From positions 87,098 through 151,097 of the forward strand of contig NZ_LMDI01000007.1 of the NCBI RefSeq assembly GCF_001425785.1: a stretch of 64,000 nt of DNA. The letters are read 5' to 3'. The notes under the pieces were generated by a model that saw only the letters and a list, made by a program, of their open reading frames with translations, did not search any database and was not told where the DNA came from. Made by a program: the position numbers and the translations under genes. This document shows, piece after piece, positions 13,545 through 22,864 of this stretch (position 1 is its first letter; each line of letters begins with the position of its first letter). The stretch comes from Rhizobacter sp. Root1221. Its GTDB lineage: Bacteria > Pseudomonadota > Gammaproteobacteria > Burkholderiales > Burkholderiaceae_C.

Positions 13545-14888
13545 TCAGTCGCGCTCGAACACCGCGATGCTCTCCACGTGCGCCGTGTGCGGGAACATGT
13601 TCACCGCTCCGCCCGCCGTGCACCGGTAGCCCCCCTGGTGCACCAGCAGGCCGGCGTCACGCGCCAGCGTGGCCGGGTTGCAGCTCACGTAGACGATGCG
13701 CTTCGGCAGCGTGAAGCGGGGCGCGATGGACGGGTCCTGGTGGAGGTCGGCCACGGCTTTCGCCAGTGCAAACGCCCCCTCGCGCGGCGGGTCCACCAGC
13801 CACTTGTCCGCCGGCCCGTAGTGCGCCAGGTCGGCCGGGGTCATCTCGAAGAGGTTGCGCGCCTCGAACGACGTCTTGTGCGCGAGCCCATTGCCCGCGG
13901 CGTTCTCGCGTGACCGGGCCACCAGCGTCTCGCTGCCCTCGATGCCCAGCACCTCGCGCGCCTGGGTGGCGATGGGCAACGTGAAGTTGCCGAGGCCACA
14001 GAACCAGTCGATCACGCGCTCGTGCGGCTGCGCGGCCAGCAGCCGCAGCGAACGGCCCACCAGCACACGGTTGATCTGGTGGTTCACCTGGGTGAAGTCG
14101 GTGGGCTTGAACGGCATCGTCAACCCGAACTCGGGCAGCGTGTAGGTGAGCGCGGCGCCGCCATCGTCCAGGCGGTGCACGGTGTCCGGGCCTTTCGGCT
14201 GCAGCCACCACTGCACCGCGCGGGACGCGGCGAAAGCACGCAGGCGGGCCAGATCCCCGGTGCTGAGCGGCTCCAGGTGGCGCAGCACGAGCGCGGTGGT
14301 GTCCTGCCCCACGGCCACCTCGATCTGCGGCAAGCGGTCGCGCGCGTCCATCGACATCACGAGTTCGCTCAGCGGCGCGAGCATGGCGCTGAGATGCGGC
14401 GGCAGCACCTCGCAGCTGTTCATGTCGGCCACGTAGGTGGACTTGCGCTCGTGGAACCCCACGAGCACCTTGCCCTTTTTCGCGACATGGCGCACCGACA
14501 GGCGCGCGCGGTAGCGGTAGCCCCAGGTCGGGCCCTCGATGGGCCGCAGCAGACGCTCAGGCTTGACCTTGCCGAGGTGCCACAGCGCGTCTTCAAGCGC
14601 ACGCTGCTTCGTGGCCACCTGCGCACCCACGTGGAAATGCTGGAGCTTGCAGCCACCGCAGGTGCCGAAATGACGGCACTGCGGGGTCACGCGCTGGGCG
14701 CTTTCGCGGCGCAGCGCCGTCATCGTGGCCTGCTCCCAGTTGTTCTTGCGGCGGTTCACGGTGACCTGCACTTCTTCGCCGGGCAGCGCCCCGTCGATGA
14801 ACACCACCTTGCCTTCTTCGTTGTGGGCCACGCCCTGGCCTTCGAGGTCGAGGGACTCGACCTTCAGCCATTCGATTGCTTGAGTCAT
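13545..14888 (-). CDS. rlmD: 23S rRNA (uracil(1939)-C5)-methyltransferase RlmD
   Basis: SAM-dependent m5U methyltransferase of the TrmA/RlmC/RlmD group. 447 aa. N-terminal TRAM domain (about 1-62), then the 4Fe-4S cysteines '[13 protein letters not shown]' near residue 71, a Rossmann core ('[16 protein letters not shown]') and the catalytic motif '[10 protein letters not shown]'. Downstream of rpoS by 45 bp on the same strand, but a GATAAT hexamer 6 nt before the ATG suggests its own promoter. Confidence 0.94.
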   Translation of the reverse strand: MTQAIEWLKVESLDLEGQGVAHNEEGKVVFIDGALPGEEVQVTVNRRKNNWEQATMTALRRESAQRVTPQCRHFGTCGGCKLQHFHVGAQVATKQRALEDALWHLGKVKPERLLRPIEGPTWGYRYRARLSVRHVAKKGKVLVGFHERKSTYVADMNSCEVLPPHLSAMLAPLSELVMSMDARDRLPQIEVAVGQDTTALVLRHLEPLSTGDLARLRAFAASRAVQWWLQPKGPDTVHRLDDGGAALTYTLPEFGLTMPFKPTDFTQVNHQINRVLVGRSLRLLAAQPHERVIDWFCGLGNFTLPIATQAREVLGIEGSETLVARSRENAAGNGLAHKTSFEARNLFEMTPADLAHYGPADKWLVDPPREGAFALAKAVADLHQDPSIAPRFTLPKRIVYVSCNPATLARDAGLLVHQGGYRCTAGGAVNMFPHTAHVESIAVFERD

Positions 14889-14900
14889 TCCCCGATTATC
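14889..14900 (-). promoter_or_regulatory. possible -10 element of rlmD, leaderless arrangement
   Basis: On the minus strand GATAAT (14900-14895) is followed by CGGGGA and then the rlmD ATG, a 6-nt gap. The purine run is too close to the ATG to be a normal Shine-Dalgarno site. Confidence 0.4.
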
Positions 14901-14933
14901 CCGCCGCTGGCGGCCGGGCTGGCGCGCGGCCGG

Positions 14934-15944
14934 TCAGAAGAGCGAGTCGCGGTGCACACCACTGCGCGCCATGCGCCGGCGCAGCTTGACGAGGGCCTCC
15001 TGCTGGATCTGCCGGATGCGCTCGCGCGTGAGGCCCAGCCGTTCGGCCAGCACCTCGAGGGTCTCGGGTTCCCGGTCGCGCAGGCCGTAGCGGCCGGACA
15101 GCACCTCGCGTTCACGATCGTTCAGTTCCTCGAGGCCCGTCTGCAGCAACGCGTCGACCTCGTGGCTCAACGTGTGGTGCATGGGGTCGAGCGCGGCCTC
15201 GTCGGCCACGCTGTCGAGCATGGAGTCGGTGCTTTCGCGATCGAGCGGGGCATCGAGCGACGTGGGCTGCTCGGAGAACCGCAGCAACTCGCTCACCTCC
15301 TCGACCGGCCGGCCGATGCGCGCGGCAATGTCTTCCACCCGCACATGGGCCTCCGACCCGTTGGCGGGGTGCTCCGATTCGAGCGCCCGCCGGGCCTTCA
15401 GCACGTGGTTCAGTTCGCGCACGACGTGGACCGGCAGCCGCACGAGGCGGGCCTGGTGCATGATGGCCCGCTCCACGCTCTGGCGGATCCACCACGACGC
15501 GTAGGTGGAGAAGCGGAACCCTCGTTCAGGCTCGAACTTGCCGATCGCGTGCATCAGCCCGAGATTGCCCTCCTCGATCAGGTCGGTGAGGGGCAGGCCG
15601 CGGCCCAGGTAGTTCTTCGCGATGCTCACCACGAGGCGCAGGTTGCGCTCGATCATTTCCTGGCGGGCGGTGAATTCGCCCGCGCGGGCCCGCACGGCGG
15701 TGTCGTATTCCTCTTCCGGTGTGAAGAGCGGCGCGCGGCGGATCTCACGCAGGTAGGTCTGCAGCGTGTTGCCCACCTCGCCATCGCCGGCAGGGATCAC
15801 CACCCCCGCGGCCAGCGGCACCGCGGCCGCGTCGTCGTCGCCGTCAGGGAGTGGCGCCCCGGTGGACAGCACGTCCACCGCAGGCGGGCGCTCGGCAGGG
15901 GCGGCCGCGAATCCGTTCAAACCTTCGCCGTGCTTTTTTGCCAT
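14934..15944 (-). CDS. rpoS: RNA polymerase sigma factor RpoS
   Basis: Stationary-phase and general-stress sigma factor. 336 aa. Region 1.2 ('[11 protein letters not shown]'), region 2 ('[23 protein letters not shown]', shown here only in part as the -10 recognition helix '[13 protein letters not shown]'), region 3 and region 4 with the helix-turn-helix '[12 protein letters not shown]'. The acidic N-terminal 60 residues are divergent, as usual. Start at 15944 (MAKKHGEG) is the usual one; an in-frame ATG 24 nt upstream is possible. Follows nlpD by 48 bp. Confidence 0.96.
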   Translation of the reverse strand: MAKKHGEGLNGFAAAPAERPPAVDVLSTGAPLPDGDDDAAAVPLAAGVVIPAGDGEVGNTLQTYLREIRRAPLFTPEEEYDTAVRARAGEFTARQEMIERNLRLVVSIAKNYLGRGLPLTDLIEEGNLGLMHAIGKFEPERGFRFSTYASWWIRQSVERAIMHQARLVRLPVHVVRELNHVLKARRALESEHPANGSEAHVRVEDIAARIGRPVEEVSELLRFSEQPTSLDAPLDRESTDSMLDSVADEAALDPMHHTLSHEVDALLQTGLEELNDREREVLSGRYGLRDREPETLEVLAERLGLTRERIRQIQQEALVKLRRRMARSGVHRDSLF

Positions 15945-15992
15945 GGTGTTGCCTGTGACAGGAAACAAGGCGAAGCGCGACGAACGTGCGCG

Positions 15993-16949
15993 TCAGCGCG
16001 ACGGGAGCAACTTCTCCGGGTCGACCGGCTTGCCTTGTTTGCGGATCTCGAAATGCAGTTTCACGCGGTCCGAATCGGTGGCGCCCATTTCGGCGATCTT
16101 CTGGCCACGTTTGACGGTCTGCTCCTCCTTCACGAGCAGAGCCTGATTGTGCGCGTATGCGGTCAGGTAGGTGTTGTTGTGTTTGAGGATGACAAGATTT
16201 CCGTAACCGCGCAGGCCCGATCCGGCGTAGACCACCTTGCCGTCGGCCGCGGCGAGCACCGGGTCGCCGGCCTTGCCGGCAATGCCGAGGCCCTTGCTGC
16301 GGGATTCGTCGAAGCGTGCCACGACCGCGCCGTTGGCCGGCCACAGCCAGTTCACATCGTCGTCACCGCCGGTGGATGCCGCGGGGGCTGGTGCCGGTGC
16401 AGGCGCAGGTGCGGGCACCACGGCCGGCACGGACGCAGCACTGGCGGCCGGAGCCGGCTTGGGTGCGTCGAGCGGGCGTCCTTCCACCTTGGCCGTCGTG
16501 ACCGGGCGTGTGGTGAGTGCGTTGGGGTCCGCACCGGGCTGCACGACTCGCAGCACCTGGCCCACCTCGAGGATGTTGGGGTTCTCGAGGTTGTTCCACT
16601 TGACCAGGTCTTTCCAGTTCTGCCCGGTCTCGAGGCCCACGCGGATCAGCGTGTCGCCCGGACGAACGGTGAAGTAACCGGGTTTGCCGGCATTTTCGGC
16701 GCCCGGCAGCACCTTGGCCGGTTCGGCTGGCGTGGGCGCAGTGGAGGCCGGCGCGGCTGGCGCGCTGTTGCGCCCCACCTGGCGCTCCTCGACGGGCGCG
16801 CGGCCCACGCGGGCCGTCTGGCAAGCCGCCACCATCGCCACGAGGGCCAGCGCCCCCGCGATGCGGGCCACGGAGCCCGCGCGTTCCAACCTGCCGTGCC
16901 GGGCGTTGAACGCCCTGTCGAATGTCGATCCCATCGGTGCCAAAGCCAT
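15993..16949 (-). CDS. nlpD: NlpD-type lipoprotein, amidase activator
   Basis: Outer-membrane lipoprotein that activates cell-wall amidases at the septum. 318 aa. Signal peptide with lipobox V-A-A-C; LysM domain (about residues 104-148, 'YFTVRPGDTLIRVG'); Ala/Pro linker; C-terminal M23/LytM domain. The LytM zinc ligands are lost: the H-x(3)-D motif reads 'KGLGIA' and H-x-H reads 'KLHFEI', as in regulatory rather than catalytic LytM proteins. The ATG at 16949 overlaps the pcm stop (TGATG), which decides the start. Confidence 0.93.
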   Translation of the reverse strand: MALAPMGSTFDRAFNARHGRLERAGSVARIAGALALVAMVAACQTARVGRAPVEERQVGRNSAPAAPASTAPTPAEPAKVLPGAENAGKPGYFTVRPGDTLIRVGLETGQNWKDLVKWNNLENPNILEVGQVLRVVQPGADPNALTTRPVTTAKVEGRPLDAPKPAPAASAASVPAVVPAPAPAPAPAPAASTGGDDDVNWLWPANGAVVARFDESRSKGLGIAGKAGDPVLAAADGKVVYAGSGLRGYGNLVILKHNNTYLTAYAHNQALLVKEEQTVKRGQKIAEMGATDSDRVKLHFEIRKQGKPVDPEKLLPSR

Positions 16950-17830
16950 CAATCCAGTCCTGATTTTAGGGGAACGAAATGCACCGCCTCGTGGACCGAG
17001 CGCGTGTATCCGTCCGCTGTTCTGTCTACCACCACGAGCACCTGGCGCGAGCCCGATGCATCGTGCACCGGCGCCACCAATCGGCCGCCCACGGCGAGCT
17101 GTTCGAGCCACGCATCCGGGAGCGCCTCGCCGCCAGCGGCGGCGATGATGCTGTCGTAAGGGGCGTTGGGAGGATGCCCCCGCATCCCGTCACCATACAC
17201 CAGCCGGATGTTCATCTGGCGCAGAGGCGCCAGATGTTCGCGGGCCTTGTCATGCAACGGCCTCAAGCGCTCGATGCTCATCACCTGCCGCGACAGCCGG
17301 GCGAGCACGGCCGCCTGGTAGCCACACCCCGTGCCGATCTCGAGCGTGTGCCCGAGCGAACGGCGAGCGCGGGCATTGGCTCCGCCCATGAGCAGTTCGA
17401 TCATGCGGGCCACCACGGAGGGTTTCGAGATGGTCTGGCCGTGCCCGATGGGCAGGCTGGTGTCCTCGTAGGCCTGGTTGACGAGCGCGGTGTCGACGAA
17501 CAGGTGGCGCGGCACCTCGCTCATCGCCCCCTTGACCAGCTCGTCGCGCAGCCCGGCCTGGACCAGGCGGTCGACCATGCGGCGGCGGATGCCGGCGGAG
17601 TCGAGCCCGAGGCCCGACGGGGCCACCCGGCGCGCGGAATCGAGTGCGGCCTGCTGCAGCGGCTGCTGGGGCCGCAGCACCGGCCGGGGTTCGGCCCGCG
17701 GAATGGCGCTGGCCACCGGGGTGGCCGCTGCCTTGGAGCCCGCGCCCGGCGCAGCGGCCAGGCGCTTGGCGGGCCGGTTCAGGCCCTCGAGCTGGAGCGG
17801 AAACTTCGCGCGCGGCGGCGGCTGGCTCAT
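16949..17830 (-). CDS. pcm: protein-L-isoaspartate O-methyltransferase
   Basis: Repairs isoaspartyl residues in aged proteins, using S-adenosylmethionine. 293 aa. The catalytic domain begins about residue 80; SAM motif '[15 protein letters not shown]' and the family's '[13 protein letters not shown]' are clear. The N-terminal 75 residues are Pro/Ala/Arg-rich low complexity, longer than in E. coli (208 aa). ATG overlaps the surE stop (ATGA) and its stop overlaps nlpD, so surE-pcm-nlpD are translationally coupled. Confidence 0.95.
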   Translation of the reverse strand: MSQPPPRAKFPLQLEGLNRPAKRLAAAPGAGSKAAATPVASAIPRAEPRPVLRPQQPLQQAALDSARRVAPSGLGLDSAGIRRRMVDRLVQAGLRDELVKGAMSEVPRHLFVDTALVNQAYEDTSLPIGHGQTISKPSVVARMIELLMGGANARARRSLGHTLEIGTGCGYQAAVLARLSRQVMSIERLRPLHDKAREHLAPLRQMNIRLVYGDGMRGHPPNAPYDSIIAAAGGEALPDAWLEQLAVGGRLVAPVHDASGSRQVLVVVDRTADGYTRSVHEAVHFVPLKSGLD

Positions 17831-18585
17831 GGGCGCGCCCCACCGTCGGACCAGCGCTGCCAGGCGGGCAACGCGGCGTGGTCGGTGAGGTCCACCTGCA
17901 ACGGGGTGATCGAGACATGGCCCTGGGCCGTGGCGTGGAAATCGGTGCCCTGCCCGCCCTCGCGCGCGTCCCCCGGTGGGCCGATCCAGTAGATGGGCTC
18001 GCCACGCGGGTTCGTCTGGCGGATCACCGGCGCACTTGCGTGCCGGCGGCCGAGGCGCGTGACCTCGCGCGGCAGCGTGTGGGCATCGGCCCGGTTCGGG
18101 ATGTTCACGTTCAGCAGCCACGCGCCGGCCGACGGCGGCGATGCGAGTGCCTGTTCGATGATGGACCGCGCCACGCGGGCCGCCGCATCGAGGTGGGCCC
18201 ACCCTTTTTCCACCTGGGAGAAGGCGATGGCCGGCACGCCGAAGAGATACCCTTCCATCGCGGCGGCCACCGTGCCGGAGTACAAGGTGTCGTCACCCAT
18301 GTTGGCGCCCTGGTTGATGCCCGAGACCACCAGGTCGGGTCGCTCGGGCAACCAGCCGGTCAGGGCCACGTGCACGCAATCGGACGGCGTGCCGTTCAGG
18401 TAGCGAAAGCCGTTGGGAGCGGTGAACGCCGACAGCGGGCGGTTCAGCGTGAGGGAGTTCGACGTGCCGCTCGCGTTCTGTTCGGGCGCCACCACGTCGA
18501 GTTCACCGAGCCCTTCACAGGCCTGGACCAGGGCCGCGAGCCCGGGGGCGAGGTAACCATCGTCATTGGCAATCAGGATGCGCAT
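17827..18585 (-). CDS. surE: 5'/3'-nucleotidase SurE
   Basis: Metal-dependent nucleoside-monophosphate phosphatase linked to stationary-phase survival. 252 aa. It opens with [10 protein letters not shown], the metal-binding Asp-Asp pair, and has '[21 protein letters not shown]' in pieces as the second active-site loop. The start at 18585 follows the family; a GTG 24 nt upstream is possible. First gene of surE-pcm-nlpD-rpoS. Confidence 0.95.
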   Translation of the reverse strand: MRILIANDDGYLAPGLAALVQACEGLGELDVVAPEQNASGTSNSLTLNRPLSAFTAPNGFRYLNGTPSDCVHVALTGWLPERPDLVVSGINQGANMGDDTLYSGTVAAAMEGYLFGVPAIAFSQVEKGWAHLDAAARVARSIIEQALASPPSAGAWLLNVNIPNRADAHTLPREVTRLGRRHASAPVIRQTNPRGEPIYWIGPPGDAREGGQGTDFHATAQGHVSITPLQVDLTDHAALPAWQRWSDGGARP

Positions 18586-18597
18586 CCGGGGATTGTA
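18586..18597 (-). promoter_or_regulatory. possible -10 element of surE, leaderless arrangement
   Basis: On the minus strand TACAAT (18597-18592) is followed by CCCCGG and then the surE ATG, a 6-nt gap with no Shine-Dalgarno sequence. It would make the operon transcript start at the surE start codon. Confidence 0.4.
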
Positions 18598-18679
18598 AGG
18601 ACTCGTCACCTGCGGGACGCCACCGCCGGGACAGCGTGCTTATGATCGTGGACACCTCGAATATCACACGGAGAACAGC

Positions 18680-19657
18680 ATGCAAGTCTGGTTGTGCGAG
18701 AACCCCATCGGTCCCGAAGCCCTCGTCTGGACGACCCTGCCCATGCCCGAGCCGAAGGCCGGCGAGGTGCGGGTGGCCATCAAGGCGGCGAGCCTGAACT
18801 TCCCCGATCTGCTCATCGTGCAGAACAAATACCAGATGAAGCCCCCCCTGCCCTTCGTGCCGGGCTCCGAGTACTCCGGCGTGGTCGATGCCGTGGGCGA
18901 AGGTGTCACCGCGTTCAAGGTGGGCGACCGGGTTGCCACCTTCGGCGGCGGCGGCGGCTTCGGCACCCACGTGGTCGCGAAGGCGGCGCAGCTGATGCCG
19001 CTGCCCGCGGGGTTCGCGTTCGACGACGCGGCCGCGTTCCTGTGCACCTACGGCACCACCCACCACGCCCTGATCGACCGCGGGCAGCTCAAGGCCGGTG
19101 AAACCGTGCTCGTGCTGGGCGCCGCTGGCGGCGTGGGCACGGCGGCCATCCAGATCGCCAAGGCGGCCGGGGCGAAGGTCATCGCGGCCGCGTCCACCGA
19201 CGAGAAGTGCGCGCTGTGCAAGGACCTGGGCGCCGACGCCACCATCAACTACAGCACCGGCAACCTCCGCGAAGAGATCAAGGCGCTGACCGGTGGCAAG
19301 GGCCCCGACGTGGTCTACGACCCGGTGGGCGGCGACCTCGCGGAGCCGGTGTTCCGTTCCATCGGCTGGCGTGGCCGCTACCTCGTGATCGGGTTTGCGC
19401 AAGGCGGCATCCCCGCGCTGCCGCTGAACCTCGCCCTGCTCAAGGGCGCCTCCATCGTCGGGGTGTTCTGGGGCGAATTCGCGCGCCGTGAACCCGCCAA
19501 CAGCGCCGCCGGGCTGGCCGAGCTGGCCGCGTGGTACGCGCAGGGCAAGATCAAGCCCGTGATCGACCAGCGGCTGCCCATGCAATCGCTGCCCGAAGCG
19601 TTCGCCCGCATGAGCACACGCAAGGTGCGTGGAAAGCTCGTGCTGACCAACGACTGA
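18680..19657 (+). CDS. NADPH:quinone oxidoreductase family protein
   Basis: Medium-chain dehydrogenase/reductase of the zinc-less quinone-oxidoreductase type. 325 aa. N-terminal GroES-like domain ('FVPGSEYSGVVDAVGEGV') and Rossmann domain ('VLVLGAAGGVGTAAIQIAKAAGAKVIAAAS', with the AAGGVG nucleotide loop). The catalytic-zinc cysteine site of alcohol dehydrogenases is absent. ACGGAG precedes the ATG. Substrate unknown. Divergent from surE. Confidence 0.87.
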   Translation: MQVWLCENPIGPEALVWTTLPMPEPKAGEVRVAIKAASLNFPDLLIVQNKYQMKPPLPFVPGSEYSGVVDAVGEGVTAFKVGDRVATFGGGGGFGTHVVAKAAQLMPLPAGFAFDDAAAFLCTYGTTHHALIDRGQLKAGETVLVLGAAGGVGTAAIQIAKAAGAKVIAAASTDEKCALCKDLGADATINYSTGNLREEIKALTGGKGPDVVYDPVGGDLAEPVFRSIGWRGRYLVIGFAQGGIPALPLNLALLKGASIVGVFWGEFARREPANSAAGLAELAAWYAQGKIKPVIDQRLPMQSLPEAFARMSTRKVRGKLVLTND

Positions 19658-19696
19658 ACACACTTCGTCGTACCAGAAAAAGCCGCCCCGAAAGCA

Positions 19697-19720
19697 CCCC
19701 CTGTCAACATTGACAGGGGG
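19697..19720 (+). terminator. hairpin after quinone oxidoreductase
   Basis: CCCCTGTC / GACAGGGG inverted repeat with a 6-8 nt loop, 39 bp after the stop codon. The following bases are GCCCTTT, a weak U-tract. Confidence 0.6.
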
Positions 19721-19791
19721 GCCCTTTCCAGACAGCCCGCAGTCGTCCGAGTGCGATACGATCAAAGCTCCCTATGGAGCGGCATTACGGC

Positions 19792-20544
19792 ATGGCCATC
19801 AAGGTTCTCATCGTTGAAGACAATCCCGTCGCACGCAGTTTCCTGTGCCGTGTGGTGCGAGAGAGTTTCAGCGATGCCATCGTCATCACAGAAGCAGGCG
19901 ACCTCGAATCGGCGCGCCGACAGGTCGGCCCGGTCGACCCCAAGGGCAACGAGGCCACGGCCGATACGTTCAAGCTGGTCCTGGTCGACCTGGAACTCCC
20001 CGACGGCAACGGCATGGAGTTGCTGACCGAACTCGTGCGCTACCCAGCCACGAAGATCGTGACCACGCTGTACTCCGACGACGACCACCTGTTCCCCGCG
20101 CTGCAATGCGGTGCCGATGGGTACCTGCTGAAGGAGGACCGCTTCGAGGTGCTCGTCGAGGAGTTGCAGAAGATCGTGCGCGGCCAGCCGCCGCTGTCGC
20201 CTGCCATCGCCCGGCGCCTGCTGAGCCACTTCCGCCAGGGGCCCGGTGGCATGGGCGCACTGGCAGGCCTTGGCGAACCGGCGCTGCTGAACGGTTCCGG
20301 CTTCCAGAGCAGCCGGCCGCTGCCACTCGGCCGCGGCGCCCCGCTTGACCATGAACGCCTGACACCCCGTGAGAGCGAAGTCCTCACCTACCTGAGCAAG
20401 GGCTTCACGATCAAGGAGATCGCCAACCTGATGGGCATCAAGTGGTTCACCGTGAACGATCACATCAAGTCCATCTACAAGAAGCTGAACGTGTCGAGCC
20501 GCGCCGAAGCCGCCGTGCTCGCCAGCAAGCACGGCCTGGTCTGA
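19792..20544 (+). CDS. NarL/LuxR-family response regulator
   Basis: DNA-binding response regulator, 250 aa. Receiver domain 1-125 with phospho-acceptor D66, switch Thr near 91 and conserved K114; C-terminal LuxR-type helix-turn-helix about 185-245 ('LTPRESEVLTYLSKGFTIKEI'). An in-frame ATG exists 18 nt earlier at 19774; the GGAG that overlaps it serves better as ribosome site for 19792. A TACGAT (19757-19762) could be the -10. The partner kinase starts 19 bp after the stop. Confidence 0.9.
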   Translation: MAIKVLIVEDNPVARSFLCRVVRESFSDAIVITEAGDLESARRQVGPVDPKGNEATADTFKLVLVDLELPDGNGMELLTELVRYPATKIVTTLYSDDDHLFPALQCGADGYLLKEDRFEVLVEELQKIVRGQPPLSPAIARRLLSHFRQGPGGMGALAGLGEPALLNGSGFQSSRPLPLGRGAPLDHERLTPRESEVLTYLSKGFTIKEIANLMGIKWFTVNDHIKSIYKKLNVSSRAEAAVLASKHGLV

Positions 20545-20563
20545 GAGGCTGAGACCGGGCCCG

Positions 20564-22864
20564 ATGGACCGCTTCGCCTCGCAGCATGGCATGCCGTCCG
20601 ACCTGCGGGAAGCGCCCCCGTCGCTTCGGCGCAGGGCGGCTGCCCCCGATTCGCTGCTCGACTCCCGCCTGATCGAACAGACGCTCGGCCGCGTCGAACA
20701 CCTCGCCCGGTGGATGGGCTGGCGGTTGCGCTTCCTGGTGGTCGCGGCGCTGGCCGGGTGCATCGGCGTGTTGCTGCTGGCCCGGTGGGCATCCGGCACG
20801 CCGCAGGTACCCGCCGAATGGGTGGCCACCGCCACCGGGCAGCTGCAACTGGCGCGCAGCACCGCCCCGAACCTCAAGCCCCACGTCGGCAAGGTGCTTG
20901 GCAGCGTGAGCAGCCCGCGCCTGCGGACGGTGTCGCCCGATCTGCTGGCCATTACCCCGTCCGCCCGCTGGATCACCGACAACACCGACCGCCTGCGGCA
21001 GCAGGTCATGCATCGGCAACTCGACGAGCTGCTCGCGCAGCCACAGGTGCACCTCACGTTCACCGATGGCAGCACGGAGGACGTGGAACCGGTGCCGCGG
21101 GGCATCGCCAGCCTGGGCGCGCTGTTCTGGCTGCTGACCGGGCTGGGCCTGGTCGTGTACATGGTGGGCATGATCGTGGTGCTCGCCAGCCCGTCCACGC
21201 GCACACTGCTCTACACGGCGATGTGCGCCAGCCAGGCCGGCAACCTGATCTTCCTCGCGCTCGAATCCACGCTGGTGCTCGGGCTCCCGGGCCCGCTCTC
21301 GCAGCTCGACTTCCCGTGCCGCGTGGCCTTCGACCTGATCACCGGTGCAGCGGTGGTGCACGCTGCAGCGTTGCACCCGCGCCGGGTGCCCGCCTGCACC
21401 ACCATCGCATGGGCCGCGTGGGTGTCGATGTTCGCCATCGGCGTGCCGGCCGCGTCCGGCGTGCTGCACGAGGCGTGGTGGTGGACGCAGGGCGCGGTTG
21501 CCGCCGCGGGCGTGCTGACCGTGGCACTGCTCGTGTGGTCGTACCGCCTGTTGCGCCACCCGTTTGCCATCGTGATGCGCCGCTTCGGGCTGATGGCGGT
21601 GTCCACCTGGATCCTGCTCACGGTGGCGGTCGCCATCGCGTCCGCCGACCGCGTGCCATCGGTGCAGCAGCAGGTGGCCGAAGTGGGGCCGGTGATCTGG
21701 TACGTGTTCCTGTCGTCGCTGCTGTTGCTGATGCCGTTCCTGTCGAAGTCGCAGCAGGTGATGCGCGAGTTTTCGCTGCTGGCGGCCATCAGCACCGTCG
21801 CCACGTCGCTCGACCTGCTGTTCGTTGCGGTCTTCTCGTTCGGCCAGTTCACCTCCGTGACCCTGGCGCTGTTCCTGTCGCTGGGCCTGTATGCCGGCGC
21901 GCGCGAATGGGTGCTCAACCGCGTGCGCAGCCGCAACATGCTCACCACCGAGCGCATGTTCGAGAAGCTCTACCGCATCGCCCGCGAAGTGGAAGCCCAC
22001 CCGGACCGCTCACCGTCGCTGCTGGTGCAGCTGCTCCAGGAACTCTTCGAGCCGCTCGAGGCCGTGGTCGTCGACAAACGCAGCCTCACGGTGCGGGTGG
22101 TGAGCGACGGGTCCACGCTGATGCTGCCGGTACCGGCACTGACCGACAAGCAGGTCAGCACGCCCGCCTCCATCGTGATGCGCTTCGCCAACCGGGGCCA
22201 GAGGCTCTTCACATCCGACGACGCCCGGCTCACCGACCGCATCGTCGAGCAGCTCTGCCGCGCCGTAGCGTTCGACCGCGCGGTGGAACAGGGCCGCAGC
22301 GAGGAGCGCCTGCGCATCGCGCAGGACCTGCACGACGACATCGGCGCGCGGTTGCTCACGCTGATGTACAAGGCCCAGTCGCCCGAGATGGAAGACTACG
22401 TCCGGCACACGCTGCAGGACCTGAAGACGCTCACCCGCGGGCTCGCGGCGCCCAACCACCCGCTGTCGCATGCCGCCGGCGAATGGAAGGCCGACCTGAC
22501 GCAGCGCCTCACCGCGGCCCAGGTTCACCTGGGCTGGCACCTCACGTTCGACCGCGACATCTCGCTGACGGTGGTGCAGTGGTCGGGCCTCACGCGCGTG
22601 ATGCGCGAGCTGTGCAGCAACGCCATCGCACACGCCGAGGCCACGCGTGTCGACATCGACTTCCACCTCGCCGACGACCGGCTGGACCTCACGGTCGCCG
22701 ACAACGGCCAGGGCCGCAACCCGCAGGCATGGGCCCACGGACTGGGCCTCGGCGGGGTGAGAAAGCGGGTCAAGCAGTTGGGGGGCGAGGTGGAATGGCG
22801 CGAGATCGACCCGCAAGGCATCCGGTGCCAGGTGGTCATCAAGCGGCTGTCGGAACGGCCTTGA
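20564..22864 (+). CDS. membrane sensor histidine kinase (HisKA_3/NarX-like catalytic core)
   Basis: 766 aa. TM1 at about 53-73, an extracytoplasmic segment of about 110 residues, then a block of roughly seven hydrophobic helices (about 183-447), which resembles 7TMR-type sensors. The phospho-acceptor is H590 in 'RIAQDLHDDIGARLL'; the ATPase domain has an N-box 'MRELCSNAIAHAEA' and G-box 'VADNGQG'. It pairs with the NarL-type regulator just upstream. The signal is not deducible. Convergent with recQ, overlapping by 26 bp. Confidence 0.87.
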   Translation: MDRFASQHGMPSDLREAPPSLRRRAAAPDSLLDSRLIEQTLGRVEHLARWMGWRLRFLVVAALAGCIGVLLLARWASGTPQVPAEWVATATGQLQLARSTAPNLKPHVGKVLGSVSSPRLRTVSPDLLAITPSARWITDNTDRLRQQVMHRQLDELLAQPQVHLTFTDGSTEDVEPVPRGIASLGALFWLLTGLGLVVYMVGMIVVLASPSTRTLLYTAMCASQAGNLIFLALESTLVLGLPGPLSQLDFPCRVAFDLITGAAVVHAAALHPRRVPACTTIAWAAWVSMFAIGVPAASGVLHEAWWWTQGAVAAAGVLTVALLVWSYRLLRHPFAIVMRRFGLMAVSTWILLTVAVAIASADRVPSVQQQVAEVGPVIWYVFLSSLLLLMPFLSKSQQVMREFSLLAAISTVATSLDLLFVAVFSFGQFTSVTLALFLSLGLYAGAREWVLNRVRSRNMLTTERMFEKLYRIAREVEAHPDRSPSLLVQLLQELFEPLEAVVVDKRSLTVRVVSDGSTLMLPVPALTDKQVSTPASIVMRFANRGQRLFTSDDARLTDRIVEQLCRAVAFDRAVEQGRSEERLRIAQDLHDDIGARLLTLMYKAQSPEMEDYVRHTLQDLKTLTRGLAAPNHPLSHAAGEWKADLTQRLTAAQVHLGWHLTFDRDISLTVVQWSGLTRVMRELCSNAIAHAEATRVDIDFHLADDRLDLTVADNGQGRNPQAWAHGLGLGGVRKRVKQLGGEVEWREIDPQGIRCQVVIKRLSERP

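Noticed and set aside
15993..16949. NlpD as an active M23 endopeptidase
   Set aside because: The zinc-binding His/Asp residues are replaced (KGLGIA, KLHFEI), so it fits the non-catalytic amidase-activator type.
14022..17159. Open frame of about 1000 codons on plus across rlmD, rpoS and nlpD
   Set aside because: Opposes three conserved genes in a known operon; product has no domain.
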